From contig NZ_CP121699.1 in the NCBI RefSeq assembly GCF_029761935.1, forward strand, positions 2,790,001 to 2,854,000: DNA of 64,000 nucleotides, in the 5' to 3' direction. This document shows positions 36,421-44,460 of the stretch, piece by piece. Source of the DNA: Microbacterium testaceum (lineage in GTDB: Bacteria > Actinomycetota > Actinomycetes > Actinomycetales > Microbacteriaceae). Made by a program: the position numbers and the translations under genes. Under the pieces are notes generated by a model. That model was given only the letters and a program-made list of their open reading frames with translations. It had not been told where the DNA came from and searched no databases. Positions within the stretch are counted from its first letter, which is position 1; each line of letters opens with the position of its first letter.

Positions 36421-37092
36421 CTAGCGGTCGAGCGACGCGAAGCGTTCGATGTCGGAGTTCGTGCCCGAAACGATGATGAGGTCGTGGTTGGTGACGACCG
36501 TGTTCGCCTCCGCGTAACGGAACGGACGGCCCGGGCTCTTCACCCCGACCACCGTGACGTTGTACTTCGAGCGGACGCCCGACTCGTTCAGGCCCACCCC
36601 GCGAACGAGCTTGGGCGGGTACATCTTGGCCAGGACGAAGTCGTCGTCGAAGCGGATGAAGTCGAGCATGCGGCCGCTCACGAGGTGGGCGACGCGTTCT
36701 CCGGCTTCGGCTTCGGGGTAGATCACGTGGTTCGCACCGACGCGGGCGAGGATCTTGCCGTGCGACTGCGACACGGCCTTCGCCCAGATCTGCGGCACCT
36801 TGAGGTCGACGAGGTTGGCCGTGATGAGAACCGACGCCTCGATGAGCGAGCCGACCGCGACGACGGCGACCTGGAAATCCTGGGCGCCGATCTGGCGGAG
36901 GGCGTCGATGTTACGGGCGTCGGCCTGCACGGCGTGCGTGACGCGCTCCGACCACTTCTGGACGAGCTCGAGGTTGCCGTCGACGGCGAGCACCTCGCGG
37001 TCGAGGCGGTCCAGTTCACCCGCGCACGCGGCGCCGAAGCGCCCCAGGCCGATCACCAGGACGGGGGCGTCACTGCGGATGCGTTCAACCAA
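36421..37092 (-). CDS. trkA: Potassium uptake regulatory subunit TrkA/KtrA
   Basis: 223 residues. An RCK-N Rossmann domain (VLVIGLGRFGAACAGELDRL, ending near residue 140) binds NAD(H) or ADP/ATP, and an RCK-C domain follows (about 150-223, with RGVGLNESGVRSKYNVTVVGVK). It gates the TrkH pore. It begins inside the end of trkH (8-bp overlap), so both are made together. It converges with the DUF1905 gene. Confidence 0.92.
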   Translation of the reverse strand: MVERIRSDAPVLVIGLGRFGAACAGELDRLDREVLAVDGNLELVQKWSERVTHAVQADARNIDALRQIGAQDFQVAVVAVGSLIEASVLITANLVDLKVPQIWAKAVSQSHGKILARVGANHVIYPEAEAGERVAHLVSGRMLDFIRFDDDFVLAKMYPPKLVRGVGLNESGVRSKYNVTVVGVKSPGRPFRYAEANTVVTNHDLIIVSGTNSDIERFASLDR

Positions 37093-38527
37093 CGATGGGC
37101 CTTTCCACGGGGAGCGCGTACAGCTGCGACCGGGAGGACGCAGCCACTGCTGCAGCGAGTGTCACTGTACCAATGCGCCCCATGAACATCGTGGCGGCCA
37201 TGACGTACTTGGCGGCTTCGGGAAGCTCGGCGGTGAGCCCCGTCGACAGGCCCACCGTGGCGAAGGCCGAGACGACGTCGAAGAGCACGTGTTCGATCGG
37301 AGCATCGGTGATCCGGCTGATGGTCACGGTCGAGATCGCGACGATCGTGGCCCCCCACGCGACGACGGAGAGCGCGACGCGCTGCACGTCGCTCGGGATG
37401 CGGCGGCCGAACGCCTGCACCGACGGGCGCCCCTTCGCCTCCGAGAACACGGCGAGGGCGAGCACCGCCAGCGTCGTGACCTTGATGCCGCCCGCGGTGG
37501 AGGCCGAACCGCCGCCGACGAACATGAGCATCGAACCGACGATGAGGGTGGCGCCGTTGAGATCGCCGATGTTGATGACGCTGAATCCGCCCGACCGTGT
37601 CATCGCCGAGAGGAAGAAGGCCTGGAACGTGGTGTCCCACGCATCCATGCTGCCGAATGTGAGGGGGTTGTCGTATTCCAACAGCAGAATGACGCCGGCA
37701 CCGGCGAAGAACAGCACGACCGTGGTGATGATCGTGAGCTTCGCGTGCAGCGACCACAGGCGGAACCGCCAATAGTGGCGCCACAGCGTGAAGATGACCG
37801 GGAATCCGATCGAGCCGAGGAAGACCCCGGCCATCAGCACGGTGAGCAGGTAGTAGTCCTGCGCGAACGGCGTGAGGCCGTCGGCGTTGGGGACGAAGCC
37901 GGTATTCGTGAACGCCATCGCCGCGTAGTACGGCGCCTCCCACAGGGCCACGAGCGGATTGATCCCGCCGATGATGAGCGAGGGGTAGATGAGGACGGTC
38001 AAGCCCGCCTCGATGACCAGGGTGGACAGGGCCACCGTCCGCAGCAGCTGGCCGACCTCGCCGAGCCGGACGGTCTGGCCCTCGTTCACCGGCCCGCCGT
38101 GGACCCGCAGGGGGTTGCTGTCGCCCGCGGCGATCAGCTTCGCGCGCAGCCCGAGGCGTTTCGAGATGACCAGGCCGAGGATCGAGGCGAGGGTCAAAAC
38201 ACCCAGGGCGCCGACGTTGACGCCGATGTAGGTGATGACGCGCCCCAGGGGCGAGAAGTCGGAGTACATGTTCAGCGTCGACAGGCCCGTCACGCAGATC
38301 GTGGACACCGCGGTGAACAGAGCGTCGGCGAAGGCGATGCGTTCGCCCGTCGCAGACGCCGCGGGCAGCGAAAACAGCGCGGTGAACAGCGCGATGAGCG
38401 TGACGAACACGAGCACCGCGAATCGCGCGGGTGAGGCGGTCGTCAGGTTGCGCAGACGATCCCATGCCTCGTAGGCGATGCGACGCAGTCGCACGGCCAG
38501 TCGAGCCTCGTTCGGCGTCGCCGCCAT
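37085..38527 (-). CDS. trkH: Potassium uptake pore subunit TrkH/KtrB
   Basis: 480 residues with about 10-12 hydrophobic segments. Four pore loops are recognisable: AVSTICVTGLST, AFTNTGFVPN, MTRSGGFSV and AFATVGLSTG, each with the selectivity Gly, as in Trk/Ktr transporters. It carries K+ (possibly with Na+) across the membrane under control of the TrkA subunit encoded next. The promoter region (38528-38595) is shared with the divergent arsR gene. Confidence 0.93.
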   Translation of the reverse strand: MAATPNEARLAVRLRRIAYEAWDRLRNLTTASPARFAVLVFVTLIALFTALFSLPAASATGERIAFADALFTAVSTICVTGLSTLNMYSDFSPLGRVITYIGVNVGALGVLTLASILGLVISKRLGLRAKLIAAGDSNPLRVHGGPVNEGQTVRLGEVGQLLRTVALSTLVIEAGLTVLIYPSLIIGGINPLVALWEAPYYAAMAFTNTGFVPNADGLTPFAQDYYLLTVLMAGVFLGSIGFPVIFTLWRHYWRFRLWSLHAKLTIITTVVLFFAGAGVILLLEYDNPLTFGSMDAWDTTFQAFFLSAMTRSGGFSVINIGDLNGATLIVGSMLMFVGGGSASTAGGIKVTTLAVLALAVFSEAKGRPSVQAFGRRIPSDVQRVALSVVAWGATIVAISTVTISRITDAPIEHVLFDVVSAFATVGLSTGLTAELPEAAKYVMAATMFMGRIGTVTLAAAVAASSRSQLYALPVERPIVG

Positions 38528-38595
38528 GCGCCGCTCCCTTCGGTGCCCGAACCCGAATCATGGTACTCGGGCCGGGGCGCCGCTAATCTGATGCC

Positions 38596-38991
38596 ATGGC
38601 GGACATCTTCGACGTGATCGCTGACGGAACGCGTCGCGACATCCTTCAGCTGCTCCTCGACCGGGCGACCGGTGGCGAACGCGGAACGAGCGTGTCGCAG
38701 ATCGTCGCGGCACTCGGGGTGAGTCAACCCACCGTCTCCAAGCACCTCAAGGTGCTGCGCGAGGCGGAGCTCGTCTCGGTCCGTGAAGAGGGCCAGCACC
38801 GCTACTACAGCCTCGCGGTCGCGCCCCTCGACGAGGTCGACGACTGGCTCGTGCCGTTCTTCTCGATCGACGACGACACCGAGCCCGCGCTCCCCGAATC
38901 CGCGATGCACGCCGCCGAGGTGGTGGGGCGCGCCGCCGCATCGGTGAAGCACTCCTTCTCGACCGCGTTCCGCAAGCTCCCGGGGCGATGA
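38596..38991 (+). CDS. ArsR-family winged-helix regulator
   Basis: 131 residues. IFDVIADGTRRDILQLLLD, SVSQIVAALGVSQPTVSKHLKVLREAELVSV and GQHRYYSL form a standard ArsR DNA-binding domain. No Cys or obvious metal site is present, so it is not an evident metal sensor. The last ~40 residues are helical. TAATCT lies exactly 6 nt before the ATG (leaderless). It diverges from trkH, but control of potassium uptake is only a guess. Confidence 0.87.
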   Translation: MADIFDVIADGTRRDILQLLLDRATGGERGTSVSQIVAALGVSQPTVSKHLKVLREAELVSVREEGQHRYYSLAVAPLDEVDDWLVPFFSIDDDTEPALPESAMHAAEVVGRAAASVKHSFSTAFRKLPGR

Positions 38992-39054
38992 CGACGACGG
39001 ATGCCGCGCATTTCCGGCATCCATGAATCACATTCGTCACAGTGGGCACATAGG

Positions 39055-39084
39055 TTTACAGCCGTCCCGGCCAGACCCTAGAGT
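39055..39084 (+). promoter_or_regulatory. Candidate promoter of the BldC-like gene
   Basis: TTTACA (39055-39060), an 18-nt spacer, TAGAGT (39079-39084), about 48 nt before the start codon. The leader contains AGGAGGG and GAGGGG stretches. Confidence 0.45.
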
Positions 39085-39131
39085 GTGCACAGCATCAGGA
39101 GGGTGAGTTCACCCGGAACGAGGGGTGAGCG

Positions 39132-39323
39132 ATGGCCGAGCTGCCGGACGTGCGGTTCTTGACGGTCGCTGAGGTCGCAGAGTTCATGCGCGTGTCGAAA
39201 ATGACGGTCTACCGTCTCGTGCACGCGGGAGAATTGCCGGCGGTGCGCTTCGGACGCAGTTACCGGGTGCCGGAATCGGCGGTCGCCGAAGCCGTGCAAC
39301 GACCGGTGTCCGACGTCGGCTAG
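39132..39323 (+). CDS. BldC/excisionase-type small DNA-binding protein
   Basis: 63 residues made only of a MerR-like winged helix: FLTVAEVAEFMRVSKMTVYRLVHAGELPAVRFGRSYRVPES. This is the pattern of the actinobacterial BldC regulator rather than of phage excisionases, since no integrase is near. Proteins of this type bind DNA cooperatively and control development or general gene sets. GAGGGGTGAGC precedes the ATG. The -10-like TAGACT of the next gene overlaps its stop codon. Confidence 0.85.
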   Translation: MAELPDVRFLTVAEVAEFMRVSKMTVYRLVHAGELPAVRFGRSYRVPESAVAEAVQRPVSDVG

Positions 39324-39405
39324 ACTGATCCGAGGCTTTTTTCCAACGCCTGCTGTTCCCGGGGGCCGAAATCGGCACCCAGACCCCGACTTAGTGAGGT
39401 TTTCC

Positions 39406-39504
39406 GTGGGTTCTGTCATCAAGAAGCGCCGTAAGCGCATGGCGAAGAAGAAGCACCGCAAGCTGCTTCGCAAGACTCGTCACCAGCGCCGCAACAAGAA
39501 GTAA
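39406..39504 (+). CDS. bS22-like / AURKAIP1-COX24 domain ribosomal mini-protein
   Basis: 32 residues, almost all Lys, Arg, His and hydrophobics (MGSVIKKRRKRMAKKKHRK at the start). It matches the tiny AURKAIP1/COX24-domain protein of actinobacteria, shown in mycobacteria to be the small-subunit ribosomal protein bS22 that binds 16S rRNA. GTG start with GTGAGG about 6 nt upstream. TAGACT at 39321-39326 is its likely -10. A hairpin ends the transcript at 39521-39546. Confidence 0.9.
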   Translation: MGSVIKKRRKRMAKKKHRKLLRKTRHQRRNKK

Positions 39505-39520
39505 GCGGCCACCACACCGA

Positions 39521-39546
39521 GCGCCTGTCCGAATCGTGACGGGCGC
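39521..39546 (+). terminator. Terminator after the bS22-like gene
   Basis: A 9-bp stem, GCGCCTGTC (39521-39529) with GACGGGCGC (39538-39546), one G-U wobble, loop of 8 nt, followed by TTCGTGT. It lies 17 nt past the stop codon. Confidence 0.6.
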
Positions 39547-39612
39547 TTCGTGTATCCGGCGCGACGATCTCGCGCCGCCGAACCGTATCGTCCGCCTTCC
39601 TCGGAGGAAAGC

Positions 39613-39906
39613 ATGCAGTCCATCTCGGTCCACGATCTGCACGCGGGGCGCGAGCGCCCCCTGATCGACGTGCGCGAGGAGCACGAGTTCGCCGCAGGGC
39701 ACGTTCCCGGCGCGGTGAACCTGCCGATGTCGACGATCGGCGAGCACCTCGACGAGCTCCCGGGTGAGCCCTTCGACGTCATCTGCCAGGCCGGCGGGCG
39801 CTCGGCGCGGGTCGTCGAGGCGCTCTCGGCGCGCGGCCACGACGCCACGAACGTCGAGGGCGGCACGGGCGATTGGATCGCCGCGGGATACGACGTCGAG
39901 TCCTGA
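39613..39906 (+). CDS. Single-domain rhodanese-like protein
   Basis: 97 residues. LIDVREEHEFAAGHVPGAVNLP and the active loop CQAGGRSA with the persulfide Cys are characteristic; NVEGGTGDWIAAGYDV closes the domain. It is a small sulfur carrier or transferase of the GlpE/PspE type. The ATG at 39613 has a strong GGAGGAAA site. No sulfur-pathway partner is directly adjacent, though a glutaredoxin gene follows. Confidence 0.9.
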   Translation: MQSISVHDLHAGRERPLIDVREEHEFAAGHVPGAVNLPMSTIGEHLDELPGEPFDVICQAGGRSARVVEALSARGHDATNVEGGTGDWIAAGYDVES

Positions 39907-39971
39907 TCGGTCCGCGGACACACGCGGCGCACGCCGCGACCGTCGTTGCCCCGCCTCCTAGGATGAGGAGT

Positions 39972-40250
39972 GTGACGACCCTCACGCTGATCGGTAAGCC
40001 CGACTGCCACCTCTGCGACGTGGCGGAGCAGATCGTCGAGACCGTCGTCGCCGAGCTCCCCGAGGGCGCCGCTGACCGGGTCACCATCGAACAGGCCTCG
40101 ATCGCCGACGACGCCGCCCTCTACGAGAAGTGGTGGGAGAAGATCCCGGTCGTCCTCATCGACGGCGAACTGCACGCCCATTGGCGCGTTTCCGCCGACC
40201 GACTTCGCGCCGCTCTCCTCGCGGCAGACACCCAAGGAGCCTCCGCATGA
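39972..40250 (+). CDS. Glutaredoxin-family thiol protein
   Basis: 92 residues. TLIGKPDCHLCDVAEQIVE holds the redox pair CHLC; KIPVVLIDGELHAHWRVSADRLRAAL includes the cis-Pro loop. This is the short thioredoxin-like DUF836/glutaredoxin group common in actinobacteria. The GTG at 39972 is preferred over the ATG at 39963 because TAGGAT lies 7 nt before it. Its stop overlaps the next start (ATGA). Confidence 0.85.
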   Translation: MTTLTLIGKPDCHLCDVAEQIVETVVAELPEGAADRVTIEQASIADDAALYEKWWEKIPVVLIDGELHAHWRVSADRLRAALLAADTQGASA

Positions 40251-40549
40251 GCATCCGTCACATCGTTCTGTGGAAGCTGTCGGCTGACGACGCCGACACG
40301 CGTGCCCTGCATGCCGAGCAGATCGCCGAGCGCCTGCTCGCCCTCGCTCCCGTGATCGACGACATCCAGCACATCGAGGTGGGGCGCAACATCGTCAACC
40401 CGCAGTCGAACTGGGACGTCGCTCTGGTCAGCGAGTTCGCCGACGTCGATGCGCTCGAGCGTTACCAGGTGCACCCCGCTCACCAGGAGGTCGCGGCGTT
40501 CGTCCGCTCCGTCGTGGCGGAGCGCTCTTCGGTCGACTACCCGTTCTGA
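40247..40549 (+). CDS. Dabb (stress-responsive alpha-beta barrel) domain protein
   Basis: 100 residues. IRHIVLWKLS at the start, the central VGRNIVNPQSNWDVALVSEF and ALERYQVHPAHQEVAAFV are diagnostic of the Dabb family, dimeric ferredoxin-like barrels found in stress proteins and polyketide cyclases. The function here is unknown. Translationally coupled to the glutaredoxin gene. Confidence 0.88.
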   Translation: MSIRHIVLWKLSADDADTRALHAEQIAERLLALAPVIDDIQHIEVGRNIVNPQSNWDVALVSEFADVDALERYQVHPAHQEVAAFVRSVVAERSSVDYPF

Positions 40550-40589
40550 GTCGCATGGGCTCCCGAGCCGCTTTTTGTCACCCGTTTGT

Positions 40590-40608
40590 GATAACGGTTC
40601 TCATTATC
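40590..40608. promoter_or_regulatory. Fur/Zur-type operator
   Basis: GATAACGGTTCTCATTATC matches the classical 19-bp Fur-family consensus at 15 of 19 positions, with perfect GATAA/TTATC ends. It lies 49 nt before the sedolisin start and overlaps a possible TTGTGA...GATAAG promoter, which fits repression. The AACGGTTxTCATT form recalls actinobacterial Zur sites, so zinc is the first guess, iron the second. Confidence 0.7.
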
Positions 40609-40657
40609 GATAAGCTCTCGATCGGTTCACCTGAGCCCCCGACCGAGAAAGCTGTCC

Positions 40658-42430
40658 ATGCCCGCACGCCTCCGTCGTCGACAGACGACTTCCCTGGCCG
40701 CCCTGTTGATCGCAGCGGCAACCCTCTCCACCGCCTGCAGCGCCCCGCCCGCAGCGCCGGCCGGCCCCACCGACGGGCGACGAACCCTCGCCGCCACTGC
40801 TCCCGGATGGGCATCAGCCGCCCCCGAGGTCGCCCTCGATGCACGACTGTCGGCCACCGTCCTCCTCGCCGACTCGGCAACCCCCGCGGAGGCGAGCGCG
40901 GCGCGCTCGTGGCTCCAGGCCGTCGGGATCGATGTCGTCAGCGACCGCGAGAGCATCCGCGCGCTCTCGGTGACCGGGTCGGCATCGGCGTTCGCGTCGG
41001 CGTTCGACACCGCGTTCGGTCAGACGACCGTGGACGGGCGCGCGGCCGTCGCTCCCACCCGCGATCTGTCCGTCCCCCGCGAGGGAAGCGCCATCGAGTC
41101 CGTCGCCGGCCTCGTCGACACCGATGCCATGAACCCCAGCGTGGACCCCGCGCCCGTGCGAAGCGACGACTGCGCCGCGTACTGGGGGCAGACGCTCTCG
41201 TCGTCATGGCCCTCGTCGGTTCAGGTCGAGCATCGCTCCAACGCGCTGTGCGGGTACGGGCCCACGCAGCTCCGGGCCGTTCACCGACTCCCCGCCGACG
41301 CACGCGGCGCAGGCGCGACGGTGGCGATCGTCGGAGTCTTCGACGACGATACGGTCGCCGCCAACACCGACACGTATTTCGCCCGGGAAGGCCTGTCGAC
41401 GCTGCGCGACGGCCAGTACACCCACCATGCGCCCGCGAATCCGAACGTCACCCGGTGCGGGGGCCCATCGGCATGGACCGTCGAGCAGCACCTCGACGTG
41501 CAGGCGGTGCGCGCGATGGCGCCGGACGCCGACATCGTCTACTGGGGTGCCGATGACTGCCTCGCAGCGACGCTCTATCTGCGCGTCCTCGACGCGGTCG
41601 AAGCCCCCACCACCCCGAGTGTGGTGTCACTGTCGTTCGGCGGCCCGGAGGAGCTCGACACCGACGCCGACCGCACTCTCCTGAATCGCGTCCTCGTCGA
41701 AGCCGCGTCCCGGGGCGTGTCGGTATTCGCCTCGAGCGGCAACGACGGCGATTACTCCCTCGCCGGCGACCACCACGACGAGACCGACGTGGCGACCCCG
41801 GCCTCAAGCCCGTACGCCACCGCGGTGGGCGGAGCCAGCATCGGCCTCGACGCCGACAACGGCATCGCCGTCGAGTCCGGATGGGAGGTGCAGACCCGCT
41901 TCGCGCAGAACGGGGGCATCATCCCGCCGGGCTTCCTCTACGGGGCCGGGGGCGGAGAGTCGGCCTTCTACCCGCGCCCCAGCTGGCAGAGCGACCGCAT
42001 CGCCCACTCCGGATCGGGGCGTCTCGTCCCCGACGTCGCGTCGCTGGCCGACCCCAACACGGGCTTCACCGTGGCCGTTCCGCGCGACGGGGCGGTGTCG
42101 TACGAAGCTCACGGGGGGACGAGCCTGGCCACGCCGATGGTCGCGAGCATGGTGGCCATCGCGAAGGCGCGCACGGGGGTGAGAGTCGGCCTCGCCGCGC
42201 CCTTCTTCTACCGGCTGTCCGGCTCGAGCGCGATCCGTGACATCGTGCCCGCGTCCGCCGGTACCTGGTACCGCCGCGACAAGGGCACCGGTCAGCTCTG
42301 GCTCGAGACCCTCTACCTGTGGGATACGCGTCCGCAGTCCCTCCAATCGGCCACCGGGTGGGACCCGGTGACCGGCGTCGGCATCCCGAACGGCGCAGAC
42401 TTCCTCGACCGATTCGGAGCAGACCAGTGA
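40658..42430 (+). CDS. Secreted S53-family peptidase (sedolisin/kumamolisin type)
   Basis: 590 residues. The N-terminus is a signal peptide with LSTAC, a possible lipobox, so it may be lipid-anchored. A pro-domain (about 50-180) is followed by the catalytic domain: Glu276 and Asp280 in WTVEQHLDVQAV, SSGNDGD as oxyanion region, and the nucleophile Ser489 in GGTSLATP. TGWDPVTGVGIPNG near the end is the calcium-binding and C-terminal pattern of S53 enzymes. It is a serine-carboxyl endopeptidase acting outside the cell, usually at low pH. Under the Fur/Zur-type box at 40590; its stop overlaps the next start (GTGA). Confidence 0.92.
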   Translation: MPARLRRRQTTSLAALLIAAATLSTACSAPPAAPAGPTDGRRTLAATAPGWASAAPEVALDARLSATVLLADSATPAEASAARSWLQAVGIDVVSDRESIRALSVTGSASAFASAFDTAFGQTTVDGRAAVAPTRDLSVPREGSAIESVAGLVDTDAMNPSVDPAPVRSDDCAAYWGQTLSSSWPSSVQVEHRSNALCGYGPTQLRAVHRLPADARGAGATVAIVGVFDDDTVAANTDTYFAREGLSTLRDGQYTHHAPANPNVTRCGGPSAWTVEQHLDVQAVRAMAPDADIVYWGADDCLAATLYLRVLDAVEAPTTPSVVSLSFGGPEELDTDADRTLLNRVLVEAASRGVSVFASSGNDGDYSLAGDHHDETDVATPASSPYATAVGGASIGLDADNGIAVESGWEVQTRFAQNGGIIPPGFLYGAGGGESAFYPRPSWQSDRIAHSGSGRLVPDVASLADPNTGFTVAVPRDGAVSYEAHGGTSLATPMVASMVAIAKARTGVRVGLAAPFFYRLSGSSAIRDIVPASAGTWYRRDKGTGQLWLETLYLWDTRPQSLQSATGWDPVTGVGIPNGADFLDRFGADQ

Positions 42431-44421
42431 TCTCGCGTCCTCTTACCCGATTCGTCGCCCTCGTCGCCGGCGCGGTCGTGACGGCCGCCGTCGTCGCCGG
42501 GGCCGTCCCCGCGAACGCGGCAGCGACGATCCCCTCGACCTCGGCCTCCGGCATCCAGATGCTCGATGCCGACGGCGGCGAGCTCCAGCAGCCCGCCCCC
42601 CTGAGCGAATGGACAAGGGGAGCCACGGTCGAGGACTCTCTCGCTCAGACCGGCGATGTGCTCAAGCTCAACACCACCCGTTCAACGGGTCTGACCGCCC
42701 GAGCAGCTTCCGACGGCGCGCAGGCGACGATCGAGAGCGGACTGTTTCAGCTGCGTGATCGCGTCCCGATCGCCTTCACCGGGCTCCGCGCCAGCTGCGG
42801 GACGGATGGAAGCACGTCGGTGACGTTCGACACCCTGACCGTCGACGGCAAGAACGTCCTGAACGCGGCGAAGCTCTCGGCAGGGTACACCGTCGCTTTA
42901 CCCACCTCAGACACGTGGGGCTCGACGCGACTCATCGTGGGGGAGCGCGCCGTCGACCGCGGTCGCGCCCAGGTGACGGCCCTGCGGATCGAGGCGGAAG
43001 CGGGCTGGTCCGAGATCTGGCGTGTACGTCTCGGCGTCGTCGCCTGTGCTCCGACGGTTCCGGCGTCGCCCGCCCTGGTCTCGGGAGTCACCGTCACGTC
43101 GCCGAGCGGTGCTGCCCTCATCCCGGGAGCCCCGCACCTGGAGGCCGAGGGGTCGGTCTCCGCGCAGACGGTGAGCGGAACCGCTCCCGCGTCGACGGGC
43201 TCGGATGTGTCCGCCGCGCATTCGGCGGACGGATCGAGCGCGGTCTCGGTGGGATCGTTCCGTCAGGTGCCGGACACCTCGTCGGTGGGCGAGTACATGT
43301 GGTCGGCCCTGCGTGTCTACGGCCTGCGTCTCACCGTGGACGCCGACGGCTCATCACGCGTGACCTTCGCCGACACCGGATCCGCGGTCTTCGTCAACGG
43401 CATCTGGATCAACACGGGAACCGACCTCTACACGGGCGTGGATGCCGCGGGCGCACCGCGCGTGCGCGTGCACCTGAACGAGCGCGTCGCGCAGAGCGAC
43501 GGCAGCGTGGTGATCACCGCGCTGCGCTACGAAGACCTCACCGGGGCATACCCCGCGGTCAGCCTCGGGGTCGTGCGGTGGTCTGCCTCGGCGGGTGGAT
43601 CCACCCCTACGCCCGAGCCGACGAAGACCACCGCGCCGCCGCTGCCCGCGCGATACGCCTTCGCGGTCGACGCCACCGGTCCCTCGGCGATCGCCCCGGC
43701 TTTCGTCGCGGCGCCCGGGGAGACGAAGATCGCGCACGTCGCATCCGGCGGCGCCGACGCGCAGACGGTGACCGACGGGTACGCCGGGCAGATCTCCGTC
43801 CGCGGCGTCGCGACCGCCAGCTCCGATGCGGCGGCCTCGGTCGGAGTGGACGACCTCGTCCTCTATCCCGGAACGGCGATGGAGGTGTCGCTGCGAAGCG
43901 TGCGCCTCGAGGTCACGTCGGTCGGGACGACGCTGACCACCGGGGGTGGAACAGTGGCCGGGCAGGCGGTTCCGGCGGGGGCGGTGGCGGCCGGAACCCG
44001 CTTCGCCGTCGCGGGGCGCACGGCGGTGATCACGCTGAACACGCAATCGGTCGACGGGCAGGCGGAGACCGCCGTCGCCCTCGAGGTTGATGACCGTCGC
44101 GGCCTCGGCGCGTTCGTGCGGGTCGGCGTCGTCACGGCCGACGCTCCGCAGCAGTCGCCGGATCCGGGAGGCGGCACGTCGCCCGCCCCGCAGCCGCAGC
44201 CGTCGGGGGGCTCGTCTTCGGAACAGCTCTCCCCCGGTCCGATCGGCAGGGACGACGTGCGCGTCGCCGGCGGGGGCGCAGCATCGACGTCTGGTCCTCT
44301 GGCGAGAACCGGCGCGGATGTGTCGGCGCTCCCCGGGCTGATCGGCGCGGGTCTGTTCGCGGCGGTCGGCGGTGCCGTCCTGATCGTCTTCACCCGACGC
44401 CGTCGCACACGGCGCGAGTGA
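42427..44421 (+). CDS. Cell-wall-anchored surface protein with three related beta domains
   Basis: 664 residues. There is a signal peptide (ALVAGAVVTAAVVAG, cut near NAA), then about three divergent beta-rich repeats, each ending in an ALRxE/VxLGVV-like strand (RVRLGVVACAP, AVSLGVVRWSA, FVRVGVVTADAP). A Thr/Pro linker follows the second repeat and a Pro/Gly/Ser stretch follows the third. The C-terminus has the sortase-type motif LARTG, a hydrophobic helix and RRRRTRRE. I do not recognise the domain; it recalls choice-of-anchor modules. It is co-translated with the sedolisin (4-bp overlap) and ends at a strong terminator. Presumably wall-bound substrate or partner of the protease, which is inference. 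Confidence 0.85.
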   Translation: MISRPLTRFVALVAGAVVTAAVVAGAVPANAAATIPSTSASGIQMLDADGGELQQPAPLSEWTRGATVEDSLAQTGDVLKLNTTRSTGLTARAASDGAQATIESGLFQLRDRVPIAFTGLRASCGTDGSTSVTFDTLTVDGKNVLNAAKLSAGYTVALPTSDTWGSTRLIVGERAVDRGRAQVTALRIEAEAGWSEIWRVRLGVVACAPTVPASPALVSGVTVTSPSGAALIPGAPHLEAEGSVSAQTVSGTAPASTGSDVSAAHSADGSSAVSVGSFRQVPDTSSVGEYMWSALRVYGLRLTVDADGSSRVTFADTGSAVFVNGIWINTGTDLYTGVDAAGAPRVRVHLNERVAQSDGSVVITALRYEDLTGAYPAVSLGVVRWSASAGGSTPTPEPTKTTAPPLPARYAFAVDATGPSAIAPAFVAAPGETKIAHVASGGADAQTVTDGYAGQISVRGVATASSDAAASVGVDDLVLYPGTAMEVSLRSVRLEVTSVGTTLTTGGGTVAGQAVPAGAVAAGTRFAVAGRTAVITLNTQSVDGQAETAVALEVDDRRGLGAFVRVGVVTADAPQQSPDPGGGTSPAPQPQPSGGSSSEQLSPGPIGRDDVRVAGGGAASTSGPLARTGADVSALPGLIGAGLFAAVGGAVLIVFTRRRRTRRE

Positions 44422-44426
44422 AGGGA

Positions 44427-44453
44427 GGGGCTCCGGGTGCGTCCCGGAGCCCC
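44427..44453. terminator. Bidirectional terminator
   Basis: An 11-bp perfect stem: GGGGCTCCGGG (44427-44437) with CCCGGAGCCCC (44443-44453), loop of 5 nt. It lies between two convergent genes. Confidence 0.8.
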
Positions 44454-44460
44454 TGCCCAC

